From: Escallonia rubra | Lineage: Eukaryota > Streptophyta > Magnoliopsida > Escalloniales > Escalloniaceae | Direction: 5' to 3' | NCBI GenBank assembly: GCA_033065855.1 | Contig: JAVXUO010001395.1 | Location: 371,108 to 435,107, forward strand | Length of the DNA stretch: 64,000 bases | Shown: in pieces, positions 47,700 through 59,273 of the stretch | Position numbering within the stretch: position 1 is the stretch's first letter | Layout of the letters: each line of letters begins with the position of its first letter | The notes under the pieces: generated by a model | Told to the model about the DNA's origin: nothing | Seen by the model: the letters and a program-made list of their open reading frames with translations, nothing else | Databases searched by the model: none | Program-made: the position numbers and the translations under genes

Positions 47700-48187
47700 T
47701 GATATTAGTAGCATATAAGATATAGAAGATGAAACGTACGAAACAACATCTAATAATTCTCAGATCATAAATACTAAAGAAAAATGTAATCTTGTCCATG
47801 AAACACCTTATGTGCTAATGGAAGAAGGAGGTAGTTCAGGAACAACAATTAATAGTAATAGTAGATTTTACACAACTCAACCAGAAAGACCACAATACAA
47901 CTATGGAAATCTTCCTAGAATAAGTGGTAAACTAGAAAATGAAAATACAAATTATGGAAAACCTAGTTATAGGCCCAAAAGTAAAAAAACATCCTTTAGA
48001 ACAAACCTTTAAGATACAAAAGGCAGCAGACCCTTTCATTCTAAATATTACTTCAGTAGATCCACAACAACATAATAATTACATACAAGTATGGAAAGAC
48101 TCAGCCGTAGCTAATTTCATGACAAAACAAATAGATAACATTGGTACAGGTGAAGAAAAGGGCCTTTTGGTCATCAGGAAAATGTAA
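47700..48187 (+). pseudogene. Caulimovirid polyprotein linker remnant, copy 2
   Basis: Close copy of 45480-45790, continuing into VIGPKVKKHPLEQTFKIQKA and PFILNITSVDPQQHNNYIQV. The latter block is also present inverted at 42199-42462. It ends at the solo LTR insertion. Fossil. Confidence 0.5.
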
Positions 48188-50841
48188 CATCCCGGAATTT
48201 TTAGGAACGTTAACGCTCAATCAATCAGTGACACTAAGACAATGATAACCTCATAACCAGATGATCAGTCATCATCAGAGCAACTAAACCTTAAATCAAA
48301 CAATATTCTCCGTGGACTGTCATAAATGATACATCAACTAAGTCTAAAAATTCTTAGATAACAATCACTACCTGCACAGGGTTCTAACAAATAATACTAA
48401 AAATTAAATTCATTTTCTTTCGCCCACTAATCCATGTTCAGGTAACCTACGGCTGGTTATCACCTGCGGAAAGGAAATCAAGGAAGAGAGCTTTCGAGAG
48501 CCCAGTAAGGTCGATCAAAGACTTAAAAACAATGAAAACGATCCGGACGATTTTACATTTAAACCAAATAACAACTTTTTAACGGAGAACATAACGATTA
48601 AAAATGATTTTTCTATATACAATCAAACGACAATTTTAAAATGGTTTTCAAAGAAACCCATAGCATTTCAATGTAAACATAGGGAGGAGTATCAACTCAT
48701 TTTTCCTTAAATAAATAACCATTTTTAAAACACTTAAAGTGCAATAAACATAAATAGGAAACGTTGAACATGAGCAGTACAGAAGCAAAGTCACCCCGGC
48801 AGTGCTCGATACGTTTTACATATGCATATGTACACTGACTAGTTTATCTAGGTACTAGTAACACATCCAACAGGCCATCCTTATAACGCCAACAATACAT
48901 ACCATCTTTATGGCTCCCAAGTTACTAACTCATGTCAACATTGAGAAGTAATAAATAGAATTAAAAAATGCTTTACGATGAGCAATCAATAAACATATCA
49001 AATGTACAATGGATTCCAAGATGAGATGAAACAGAATTCCAAACGATCGCTATAAGGCTCAATTTAGGGTTTCATGGGCAATTTAAAAATATTTTTATAT
49101 CAATCAATAAAATCAACATTCGATCTAGTTTGTAAAACTGTTGTTATAAGCATTTGAAATCAGAATAATGAAATAGGGTTCAGATAGAATTCCTTACCTC
49201 GGTCCAAGCTAAGCGATGCTACCAATCCTCGATCAATATTTTCTGAATAACCTAGATTGGCAATCCATTTGTCAGAACATAATCTATGCTACAATACTAT
49301 AACCCTAATATCATATACCCCCACGTGCTCACTTCTAACCCCCAAATCGCTCAACTCAAAACGTGCCTCGCACGCGGCCAACCTAACCGAGAACCTTGTA
49401 CGATCCTTAACGCGTGTTGATATTCCAAAATTCAAAATAAAACACTTTTATAGCTTACAACATTATAAAAAGTGAATTTTCTGAATTTTTTAATTAAAAT
49501 AATTTCCTTAAATGCAATAAAAACCCATAAATTATCAAAATTACTTTTAGCTGGAAACTAAGTCCCATAATTTTTATACAATATATAAAATATATAAAAA
49601 TTATAAAAATTATAGAAATTGAAATAAAAATTTAAAAGGCACTAAAACTATTTCTTTATTTTTCGTTTTGCTAAATTCAATGCGATACTGAAAATGATAA
49701 CAAATCGACTCCAAAAATCATCAAACTTTTACTGATTCTTTATTATACTATAAAAACATTTATATAATTTTCCCCAAAACATTTTCAGAGTTTAAAGACT
49801 CCAAACGAATTTTGAAAATCTGAAATTTCAGAAAATACTAAAAATTCATACAATCTAAGAAAATTATGAAATTTTGCCAAAAATTCTAATATAGTCTATC
49901 GTACTATACTGTAAAGTTTTAAATTCTAATGATAACCGTGCACTAGTCTATGCACGCGATGAACTCAAACGAGATCCTAATATCCGATCCTCACTTCCTT
50001 TCTTCTCTTTACTTTCTCTGCCTCACAGAACCTCAACATACACCACAGTCAGCATAACCACACACAACAGCACACTCTCTTCACACAGTACCCTCACAGT
50101 TCACAAAACCTCACATATATATACACTAATAATACACTACACTCATCTTCCTCACCAACCCACTCATCAAACCCATTACACATACATTTTGTATCTCCCT
50201 CCTAAGCTGCCATGCAGTTTCCTTCCTCTACCATTACTCATATTCTTAGACACATACCATACGCACAAACACACATTGGCCACACCATACTCTCCCGTCC
50301 ATTTTCTGAAACCCATTTCACACGCACACATCCTTCACTTGCACAGCCCACACTCGGCCGTAATCCCTATGCACCCTACACTACGCTGCCTATGGCAGCT
50401 TCTCCTTCAACCCCCTTTTTCACTTTACTACACACACCACCACGCATACCATGGCTGCCACCACGGCAGCCCGTCCTCTTCTCATTATTTTGTATGCACA
50501 ACACACGCACATACACCACAAATGCTTATTATCTCCCAACGCATACACATCTCAAAGTATAAACTACAACCTACAAAAAGAAAACCTTGTCTTTACCAAG
50601 CCCAACAGTAACAACCAGCCATTGTCTTTCTCCCTCAAATCCAGACACATACGCACACAACACACACAATCGCATACACACACCTCCGCACAGCACTCAC
50701 GCACATAGAAAACACACATATTAACTCATATATATACACACGGTCACACCCATCGCAAGGCACACAGGTTCTTGAAGCCAACGTTAACCGATCTCCGTTC
50801 ACTCTCTCGCCCGATCTCTCATCCACGACGTCAACCCATGA

Positions 50842-50887
<46 letters not shown>

Positions 50888-51609
50888 GACAAAAACGTTG
50901 GAGTTAAAGAGCCCTTACCGGAAAATTCGTCGGAGAATGTTCCGTTGATCTCCTTCTCTGAACCTTCTATCTTTTTCTCGATTGGGTCTGGCCGCCTTAA
51001 GGGGTGGCTGCCAGACTATGTTCTCTATATATATAGGTTAAAAAGAAACCCTATTTTGAAAAATGAAAACCCTATTCGTTTAAATGTCGCTAAAACCTCT
51101 AACCCAAACTTAATATTGCGAAATGATTGAAAAATGAACCGTTATAAGAAATTAAGCGTTATGAAAAATTTTACCGATCGAATACGCTATCTCGATTAAC
51201 CAAAACGTCGCTAATAAGAACGCCTATGCTAAAAATAAGTTTTAATTGTCGCTTAAAAAAATACATATCAATGCTCATGAATTATTTCATTGTTAAAGTA
51301 CACATCAAAGTTAAATATATAATGAGTTACATCGTTGCTAAAAATATGTCAACGTTAAGTAAGTTTTAAATTGTCGCTAAAGTATATCGACGATAAGAAA
51401 ATAAATCCATCACTAAAAAAAAATATAGCGATGCTAAGTTAAAAGTATTGTCGCTAAAAATTACCAATAAAATTTTCACTCGTTCAAATCAACGTTAAAT
51501 CTTTGTATAAAAGTCGCTAAAATCGTTAAACGCAAATATTGATGCTAGCCAATAAAAATTTCGTCGCTAAATTTTTTAAATAAATCGGAAAAAATATCGG
51601 GGTGTTACA
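48183..51609 (+). mobile_element. Solo LTR, Ty3-type (family B), copy 2
   Basis: The sequence runs TGTAACATCCCGGAATTTTT...AAATATCGGGGTGTTACA, flanked by GAAAA (48178-48182 and 51610-51614). It has no internal region. It is inserted into caulimovirid debris, so it is younger than that. It carries an AT microsatellite (about 50840-50884) and, near its end (51060-51570), about eight GTCGCTAAA-like words. Open frames at 50189-50708 lie in CA-rich LTR sequence and are not convincing genes. Confidence 0.85.
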
Positions 51610-51614
51610 GAAAA

Positions 51615-52618
51615 GGTCCGATTTTAGGATTTTTAATTTGAAATCTAGATCCTACGTGGATTATTTCTAAACTGTTACCTTCAAAATTTATCGTACTTTT
51701 ACCTCTATCAACAAAGCTAGTATAAAGAGAAGGAAATACTGGGCTTGTTTGGTTTAGTTAAGGTCTGAAACTAGTGGTTTGAGTGAACCTGTTCTGAGAA
51801 GATGATGCCATCTGTAATAAAACAAGAAACTTGTCTGATTCTACTGCTAATTGTATGGGATTATCTTAAGATAAAATCTTTCTAAATAATAAATCAGCAA
51901 TAGAATTATCTACTCCTTTGACATGCTGCCATTCTATTTTATCTATTCTATAATTACTTAAAGATGTCATAAACTTTAGCCATCTATTTGTATATCTAGA
52001 GTCTTTGTTTTTGTTATATCTAACTATGGCTAAAAAGATTCTAGACTTTCCAGATAAATTAGAAGGACTTAAACAAATACAAGCCTTTTTAGGACTAGTA
52101 AATAGTGCTAGCATATATTTTAAAGACATTGGACATTGGCAAATTATTAGGACTTTTGTATAACAAAACTCGTAAAACAGGTCAAAGACATTTTAAATAG
52201 ATACACCAATCTTCTTTCTAAACACCAGTCGTCACAACCCTCTATTTCCGGGCTTAAAGCAATACCTAGTCTGGCATCACACGCAGCCAGTAAAGACAAA
52301 ACAGGTCATGTTAAAGCTAAAAATTTGCTTAAAATTTCAGGAAAACCTGAGAGTTCAGGAGTTGTTTAATTGCGTACGTTTCATCTTATATATCTTCTAT
52401 GCTACTAATATAATTTATTAAGCTATTTGTATTACAAGTTATGAGTAACATTATAAGAATATTATTTTTTTTTCTAGTCCGGCATCACAGGCTGCCGGTA
52501 AAGACAAAATCAGAATCAGATAATGACTATGAAGACTATTTAAATAGTTATGATGGAGATAACGATGAAAATTATCCATGGGATGAGCTAATCTAGACAA
52601 CACCTTAGGAGGAATATG
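51615..52618. mobile_element. Caulimovirid fossil, part beyond the solo LTR
   Basis: This continues the viral debris. A second RNase H fragment (51866-52020, minus strand, YNKNKDSRYTNRWLKFMTSL) directly abuts, in opposite orientation, a reverse-transcriptase-to-RNase-H connecting piece (52027-52165, plus, FPDKLEGLKQIQAFLGLVNS). Then comes a partial copy of the acidic ORF tail (52500-52600). It is broken and rearranged. Confidence 0.7.
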
Positions 52619-52621
52619 ATA

Positions 52622-52662
<41 letters not shown>
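52619..52662. repeat. TA microsatellite
   Basis: (TA)n of about 40 bases sits directly before the first bases of the Mutator-like element, a favoured kind of insertion site for several plant DNA transposons. Confidence 0.9.
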
Positions 52663-52665
<3 letters not shown>

Positions 52666-52782
52666 GGCCGATCAGGGTCTACCACCGCAACAAGGAGTTG
52701 CGGTTTGTATCATTGAATTTTTTTTACACCCACCCACCCCCCAACCGTCCTTTACCTGGCATGCGGTCCCCTTCCTGCCTGC

Positions 52783-53017
52783 CACGTGGCATGCGGGCGG
52801 TCCCCATTCCCTGCCTACCACGTGGCTGGCGGTCCCTCCTTCCCTGCTTGCCACGTGGCAGGTGGTCCCCCAGTCCCCCCTTCCCTGCCTGCCACGTGGC
52901 CCCCCTGCGGTCCCCCCTGCCTAAACCGCAACACCTTTTTGCGGTCCCCGCCCCCAAAATCCGCAACACCTTGTTGCAGTCCCCCCCCTCATTTTGCGGC
53001 CCCCCCCCCGCCACGTG
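52783..53017. promoter_or_regulatory. Cluster of five CACGTG G-boxes
   Basis: CACGTG cores lie at 52783, 52819, 52852, 52893 and 53012, the first four spaced 33-41 bp within a GC-rich tandem repeat. Several are in the extended palindrome (T)GCCACGTGGC(A). This is the binding site of plant bZIP/bHLH factors. It may act on transcription in the element's left arm, about 2.4 kb upstream of the PMD-Ulp1 gene, or may simply be the repeat unit. Confidence 0.55.
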
Positions 53018-54010
53018 CCCGTTGTTGCGGTTCCCCCGTCCTTTTTCCAACCTTTCTCTGTTTTCTTTCATCTCTCTCCCTCACTTCTCCCTCTTTATAA
53101 GCCCTTCTCCCCGAACCCTTTCTTCCACTCCCCATCATCTTTACCAACACATTACCAACACAGACTTCATACTCCATATCTCACTTACATAATCTCCACA
53201 ACAATACAAACAAAAAAATTTTACGCTAGAAGATCGGTGGATTTTTCTTGATACCAATATATCAAGTTAAAACAAGTAAGTATTTTGAATTTTCTTATAA
53301 TTCAATGTTAATTTCAAATTGTTCTTACCAATGAGTTGTTTAAATTGTGTTTAGCTTAAATTGTTCTTATCATAGTCTAAAATTCGTGTTTTTTTGAGAG
53401 TTTGAAATTAGGGATTGAACTAGTGTTTATTAGCGAATATTCATTCGAAGTCCAAAAATAGTCATTTTGTGGGGCATCAAAATTTGGATTTTTCACGAAT
53501 TTATAAAAATTAGCTAGAGCTAGATTTTACCAAAGTGCAAAAAAGATACCCTAGTTATTTTTAAAAGAACTATATCAGGGAAAATGTTTAGATTTTTCCC
53601 TGGACTAGAAAGGGGTCAACTGATACGGGGAACCTTGTAACTTCGCAGTGTAATTTAAAATATCAAACTAGCGCGATTTCGAGCGAAACTTTTATGAGAA
53701 CCCTAGGATATTGGGAAGTTCCGTTTCCTCGGAATTTGTGCCATTCCGATGTCGTTAGCTATTTTTTTGGCCGAACGGGCTTTTAAGCGCTCGATCCGGA
53801 CACCGGTTCGAGATTTTTGGGCGAAACTTTTGTAAAATACCTTTTAGATCAAGAATGAATTCAGGAATCTTAAAATAGCATTTCAAAGCACTTTTGAGAT
53901 TTTTCGATGCCAGGGGGCATTTCGGTAATTTGCCACCCCGAGAGGGGTATTTTGCTAATTCTACACTGTTAAATTTTTGCAATGTTAATTCTACAATTTT
54001 AAGTCAACGA

Positions 54011-54600
54011 GGTGTTACGCTTCCCTTTTTTTTCTTTTTTTCGTGGGCCCCCTACCCCCCTGCCCTTTTTTCTTTTCTCTTTCTTACGTGGTCCCCACCC
54101 CGGTTCCCGTGGGCCCCCCACCACCCACCCCCGGTTCCCGTGGGCCCCCACCCCCACCCCGAACCGCAACTTTCTCTATGACTACTTTTTTCTTCATGGC
54201 CCCGTGGGCCCCCACCCCCTTCCTCCCCCACCCCCGAACCGCAACAAGGAGTTGCGGTTCTCTGTGACTACTTTTTTCTTCGTGGCCCCCAGCCCCCAGC
54301 CCCACCCCCGTGGGCCCCCACCCCCTTCCTCCCCCACCCCCGAACCACAACAAGGGGTTCCGGTTCTCTGTCCTTCCCATTTTTTTCTTCGTGACCCCCA
54401 CCCCGTGGGCCCCCCCTGGTTCCTTTTTTGTTTTCTTTTGCGTTTTTTGTTTTTTTTTTGCGTGTCCTTTTTTGTTTTCTTGTTTTCTTTTGCGTATCCT
54501 TTTTCTTCTCGTGCATGGCCCCCCACCCCCAAACCGCAACGAGTTGCTGTTCTCTGTGGCCTTCCACTTTTTTCTTCGTGGCCCCCACGGGCCCTTCTGA
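54011..54600. repeat. GC-rich minisatellite block with palindrome units
   Basis: About five irregular units of 75-130 bp: CCCCCACCCCCGAACCGCAAC - (AAGGAGTTGCGG)TTCTCTGTG - ACTACTTTTTTCTTCGTGGCC. The same kind of sequence lies at the outer right arm (63700-64000, inverted). Its flanks at 53945-54010 and 54600 interrupt otherwise arm-like sequence, so it looks inserted or expanded. Confidence 0.7.
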
Positions 54601-55445
54601 AGCCGTTAGCTATTTTTTTCGCCGAACGGGCTTTTAAGCGCTCGATCCGGACACTGGTTCGGAATTTTTAGGCGAAACTTTTGTAAAATATTTTTTAGAT
54701 CAAGAATGATTTCAGGAAGCTTAAAATTGTATTTTAAAGCACTTTTGAGATTTTCTGAAGCCAGGGCATTTTGGTAATTTGCCACCCCGAGATGGGTGTT
54801 TTGGTAATTTTTCCGGTAAAGTTTTTCAAAGGACTTCTTAGTCCAGAAATGTAAGTAAAACACCTGAAATGTTGTTTTGAAGATGATTGTGGGACGTTAG
54901 GGTGATAATGATGCCCCGGGGGCATTTCGGTAATTTGTCGCTCAGCGGGGGTATTTTGGTAATTTAACATTGTAAAATTTTCCGACTTACTTTTAGTTCG
55001 GGAAGGGGTGTAAGACACCCGGAAAGTTATTTTTTTCAGTTGTTCTGAGATGTTTGTTGAGGCGATGGCTGTCAGGGGGTATTTTGCATAAGTTGGGGGT
55101 GTTTTGGTAACTTTCTCCCTTAAAATACCCTGAGGAAATATTTGGTATATAGTTGACGTAATACATTTAAAAAGTGGTTTTAAAGCGATTTTGTGGTGTT
55201 GGTGGTGTAGCGGCCATCGGGGGATATATTGGTAAATTGCCACGTTGGCTCTAAATTTTAGGGAAGTAGAGTAATTAAGCGTTCGGAGTGGTGGGAAGTG
55301 AGGAATTGTTTTAATACATTGAAATAATGAGATAATGACTATTGCTAACGCGTTGGTAAGCTAGGTTTAAGATCCAGTTATATTTTTGGAATGTAAATAT
55401 TATGGACGTTAAGTTGGTTTACGATTATATTTTGTTCTTAGAGAT

Positions 55446-58220
55446 ATGGATTTCAACCCCGGACCTCATGATACATCAATCCTATACGATGACGATGACC
55501 ACGTCGCGAGGTACGTATTTGACGGTGTCGATAGGGGTGTTTTGGAAACAATTCAAAGCACAAGTCACCTCGAAGAGTGGGTACTGAACGAGGAACAAAT
55601 ACAACTATTACACCGTCAAAATTTGGCCATGTTCACCGATTGCGGGATTTGGTCTCGGCATGACGATTGCCTTATATCCGCTCTAGTTGAACGATGGAGG
55701 GGCGAGACGAACTCATTTCACTTCTGGTTTGGTGAAATGACTATTACATTAGAGGACGTCGGATTTATACTTGGAATCCCATGTCACGGCAAACCCATTA
55801 CTTCGAGCAAAACGTCTGCATCCATAGCAAAGATGGCTAGGCAGTATTTCCCGAGAATCCCGAGGGAAGCTCTTACGTCTAATGGCATAAAACTTAAATG
55901 GCTGAGAGAGCAGTACGGCGTGCTACCGGATGAATACACTCCTCATGATTTGGTGACGTATACGAAGGCATTCTTTCTGTATATTATTGGAGCCATATTA
56001 CTTCTGACGCATTCGAAAAACACGGTGCATCCGAAGTATATGGTGTTCTTGGAGGATCTTGAGGAAGTATACTCGTATTCGTAGGGTTCAGCTGTTCTTG
56101 CGCACCTATATCGAGCACTGCATAAGGCTAAGAGATTGGATGCCAAGTCTATTGCCGCCTGCCTGACTCTATTACAGGTATGAGCATTTATATTCTTGTT
56201 TTGACGTGTCAAAATATTCGTGATTAAGACCCTAATTCCATATAATGTTTGCATTCACAGGTTTGGTCTTACGAGAGGCTACCCATGGGACGTCCACAAC
56301 CGCGGGAATATTCTGATGAGACGTGGCCTAGGGTGTGGGCCTGGGGGCCGGAGACCAACCGGAAGAGACGGGTAAACCCTCACCACCATCTACAGTTCTA
56401 TCGGGGGGAACTAGATATGCTGGATGCACCCCAGGTGACGTGGCAGCCATATGGCAAGGTGATGCATCGGTTAGATGAGTGGTGTTGGCAACTTCCGGTA
56501 TCGTAAGTGCTGGCAGGTTTGGTTCGGGTGCCGCTTATTCACTTCGAAGTATGTGAGTTTCAAATGCCCGATCGAGCTATGAAGCAAGCTGGCTGTCTAC
56601 AAGGGATACCAAAACCCCCTGTAGACATGCGGCCATACAGGAGTATTCGAGGGCCGAAATTCGAGGTGCCTGATGCCTTGAATTTGTTGAGCGACGAGGT
56701 GGAACAGTGGAATACTTGGCAAGAAACGTATGGTAGCCTTGTATCGCTCAAGCACGACGGCACCAGTCTTGAGGAGTACCTGCAATGGTTTCTCAAGGTG
56801 ACGCGCACGAGGGTGAATCGCCCTTCCCAGCCGACGAAGACATTGTATGCGCCACGTGAGTTCTATGACCAGTTCTGGGCATTGAACATTGTAAGTCACC
56901 CTAGTGTTGTTTCAATATTTATTTGCGCACCTTATCGACAATGCCTGAAATGATGACGATGATTTTTCTATGCATGTTTTTTAGGTTGACCAGGGCACTG
57001 AGGTGTTTAAGCAGCTGGAGTCGTTTGACTGGTTTGTCGCGCAGGCTCCTGTCAGTCTCAAGAGGTCCATTGAGAGGTACAAGACTGATCTTCACAACTT
57101 CAGTGTTGCGTACCGGGGTTACCAAGGGGAGCCGTCTAGTCGCTTGTCTCCTGACGCGTACAACTCTCAGCCCTAGAGTCAGGTGGGGGAGCCGTCTAGT
57201 CGCTTACCTTCTGACGCGTCTTTGCCGCAGATGGAATTCTAGGAGCCGTATAGTCGCTTGCCTCCTGACGCGTACGACTCTCAGCGCCAGAATCAGGTGA
57301 CCCAAGTAGGAATCCAGGCCTCGCGCCCAAGCATTCGGTCGGACAAAGAACAAGCAATGAAGCCATTGAGGCCGGACAAGAGGGGTTGGATCGACTAGAA
57401 CTACTTCAGGCATGAGTCTATCGATTCAACAGACTTTCCTCTTGCGACATTCCTAGGTCATGAGGATATGAGAACGTTGGCGCTGGAGACAGATATTTCA
57501 AATTTTGTCATGAACGCATATATAGATCTGCTCCGGATTAGAGAGCTACAGTTTAACCATTCTGAATATTTGAAGCTTAACATGTATCCCACTTATTTTG
57601 TGGAATTAACGGTGAGGGAATTCACAGAATGGAGGAGGCGAGGGGCAGGCAGGGGTAAGTGGAAACTAGCTGGAAACGTGTTAGGCATGTTGAACTCAAA
57701 CTATCAATGCCAGGCTGCTCATGCGAACATTATCATGATACCTTGTCATCATGCAAACCACTGGTTCCTATTAGTTCTCCATCCAGCGAACAAAAGGGTT
57801 CACATATACGATAGCCTAAGGGAGGACGATCCTGGACAGCTACTGGCACAGATGTACAGCGAGTACATCACTTTAGTGGTTAGTTTTTATTTTTTGACCT
57901 TGGCTCATAGTATATTCTTCTTGTTACATAGGCTTGATGACCTTTTTTATTGTTAGATGCAGACTACTGTCCTCTCGCTAGCGTGCGAACGGCCATCGGG
58001 GGAGCCTTGGACGGTCGTGATGATAAAGGATCGACCAAAGCAATATAACAGTCACGATTGCGGGATTTACGTCCTCAAGTACATGGACTACATTGCTCGC
58101 TCGGAGGTGCTCAAATATATGTCGTGGACTAGGGAGGATGCCTTGATGTTTAGGTATAGGATAGCCTGGGAGCTGAAAAAGAAGGAAGCTAGACGCCTTC
58201 ATTACCATTATCCTAACTAG
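55446..58220 (+). pseudogene. PMD-Ulp1 gene (plant mobile domain + C48 cysteine protease), four exons, five in-frame stops
   Basis: Exons 55446-56177, 56261-56890, 56985-57878 and 57957-58220 are bounded by GT...AG and keep phase 0 throughout, giving 840 codons. Start MDFNPGPHDTSILYDD. Exons 1-2 carry the PMD/aminotransferase-like mobile domain (WVLNEEQIQLL, HFWFGEMTITLEDVGFILGI). Exon 3 has a three-unit repeat (EPSSRLPPDAY-like, 57120-57280). Exons 3-4 hold the C48 peptidase: His713 (HHANHWFLLVLHP), Asp730 (HIYDSL), Cys787 (YNSHDCGIYVLKYMDY). In-frame stops lie at 56082 (TAG where the family has Trp), 56504 (TAA), 57174, 57240 and 57396 (TAG), yet there is no frameshift and every splice site is kept. 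The protease would cleave SUMO-like conjugates; its role in the transposon is unknown. It is probably inactive as it stands. Confidence 0.85.
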
Positions 58221-59165
58221 CGTGGCTAAGGTGTAATGAGCAAAGAGCACTGCACAAAAAAGAAATGTACATATTTTTTCGCAAGCTATGAATTTGGCGC
58301 TAAAGTGTGCGCGAATAGACCTTTCATAGGACGCATTCGAAAAAATTATGTGTCTCGTTTTTCACCGAAATTCATAGAAATGAGCTAACTAGCGTGCCTA
58401 AGGTGCAACGAGTGAAAAAAACAGACAAAAAAAAATCACAACATTTCTCGCAAGCTACACATTGGGCACTAAAGTGTGCCCGAATAGGCCCTTCGCAGGA
58501 AAACCCGAAAAAATAATGTCTCGTTTTTCGTCGAAATTCATAGAAATGGGCTAAGTAGCGTGCATGAGGTGCAATGAGCGGAAAAAAACTGACAAAAAAA
58601 ATTACAACATTTTTCGCAATCTAAGCATTGGGCGCTAAAGTGTGTGCCCGAATAGGCTCTTCGTATGAAAACCCGAAAAAATAATTTGTCTCTTTTTTCG
58701 CCGAAATTCATAGAAATGGGCTAAGTAGCGTGCATGAGGTGCAATGAGCGAAAAAAACAGACACAAAAAATTACAACATTTTTCGTAAGCTAAGCATTGG
58801 GCGCTAAAGTGTGCCCGAATACGCCCTTCATAGGGAAACCTCAAAAAATAATTTGTCTCGTTTTCCACCAAAATTCATAGAAATGAGTTAACTAGCGTGC
58901 ATGAGGTGCAACGAACGAAAAAAAAAGTGACAAAAAAATTACAACATTTCTCGCAAGCTACGCATTGGGCGCTAAAGTGTGCCTGAATAGGTCCTTCATA
59001 GGGAAACCTAAAAAAATAATGTGTCTCGTTTTTCACCGAAATTCATAGAAATGAGCTAACTAATGTACCTGAGGTGCAACGAGCGAAAAAAAAGTGACAA
59101 AAAAAATTACAACATTTCTCGCAAGCTACGCATTGGGCGCTAAAGTGTGCCCGAATAGGCCCTTC
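58213..59165. repeat. Tandem array of about 167-bp units between the convergent genes
   Basis: Units starting CTAACTAGCGTG (or close variants) lie at 58213, 58385, 58551, 58721, 58888 and 59056; periods are 166-172 bp and the last unit is partial (about 110 bp). Each carries 'gcaagctaYgcattgggcgctaaagtgtgcccgaat' and 'tctcgtttttcRccgaaattcatagaaatg' segments. The stop codon of the PMD-Ulp1 gene (58218-58220) lies inside the first unit. Confidence 0.95.
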
Positions 59166-59273
59166 CAAAAATATTAGTAATCCACAAACCAAATCACAAA
59201 TTAAAGATTTCACAAACCAAATCACAAATATAAACATTATAAAAGTTCAATTTATACAACTGAAACATTAACC

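Larger units (their letters stand above)
41060..48182. mobile_element. Endogenous caulimovirid (pararetrovirus) fossil, scrambled
   Basis: AT-rich viral debris in both orientations, with recognisable parts given below: a tRNA-Met primer site, acidic and coiled-coil N-terminal ORF remnants, movement-protein-like, zinc-knuckle (coat) and RNase H remnants, and several copies of an intergenic leader. The parts are out of order and partly inverted relative to one another, so this is several rearranged fragments and not one genome copy. It is broken in many places. The genus is unresolved; the family is supported by the primer site plus movement and RNase H segments. It is interrupted by a solo LTR after 48182 and continues at 51615. 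Confidence 0.8.
52663..55260. repeat. Left inverted arm of the Mutator-like element
   Basis: Outer part (52663-53050): GC-rich, with G-box words and CCGCAAC...GTTGCGG palindromes. Middle (53050-53960): matches the right arm inverted. A minisatellite block (54011-54600) interrupts it. After that a second copy of the 'ccgaacgggcttttaagcgc' segment (54622-54860) and ATTACC/GGTAAT arrays follow up to about 55260. No gene lies in this arm; proline- and phenylalanine-rich open frames at 54012-54671 come from repeat composition. Confidence 0.7.

Noticed and set aside
54012-54671. 219-codon Pro/Phe-rich frame and its antisense partners
   Set aside because: Low-complexity translation of C-rich and T-rich repeat units; no conserved domain.
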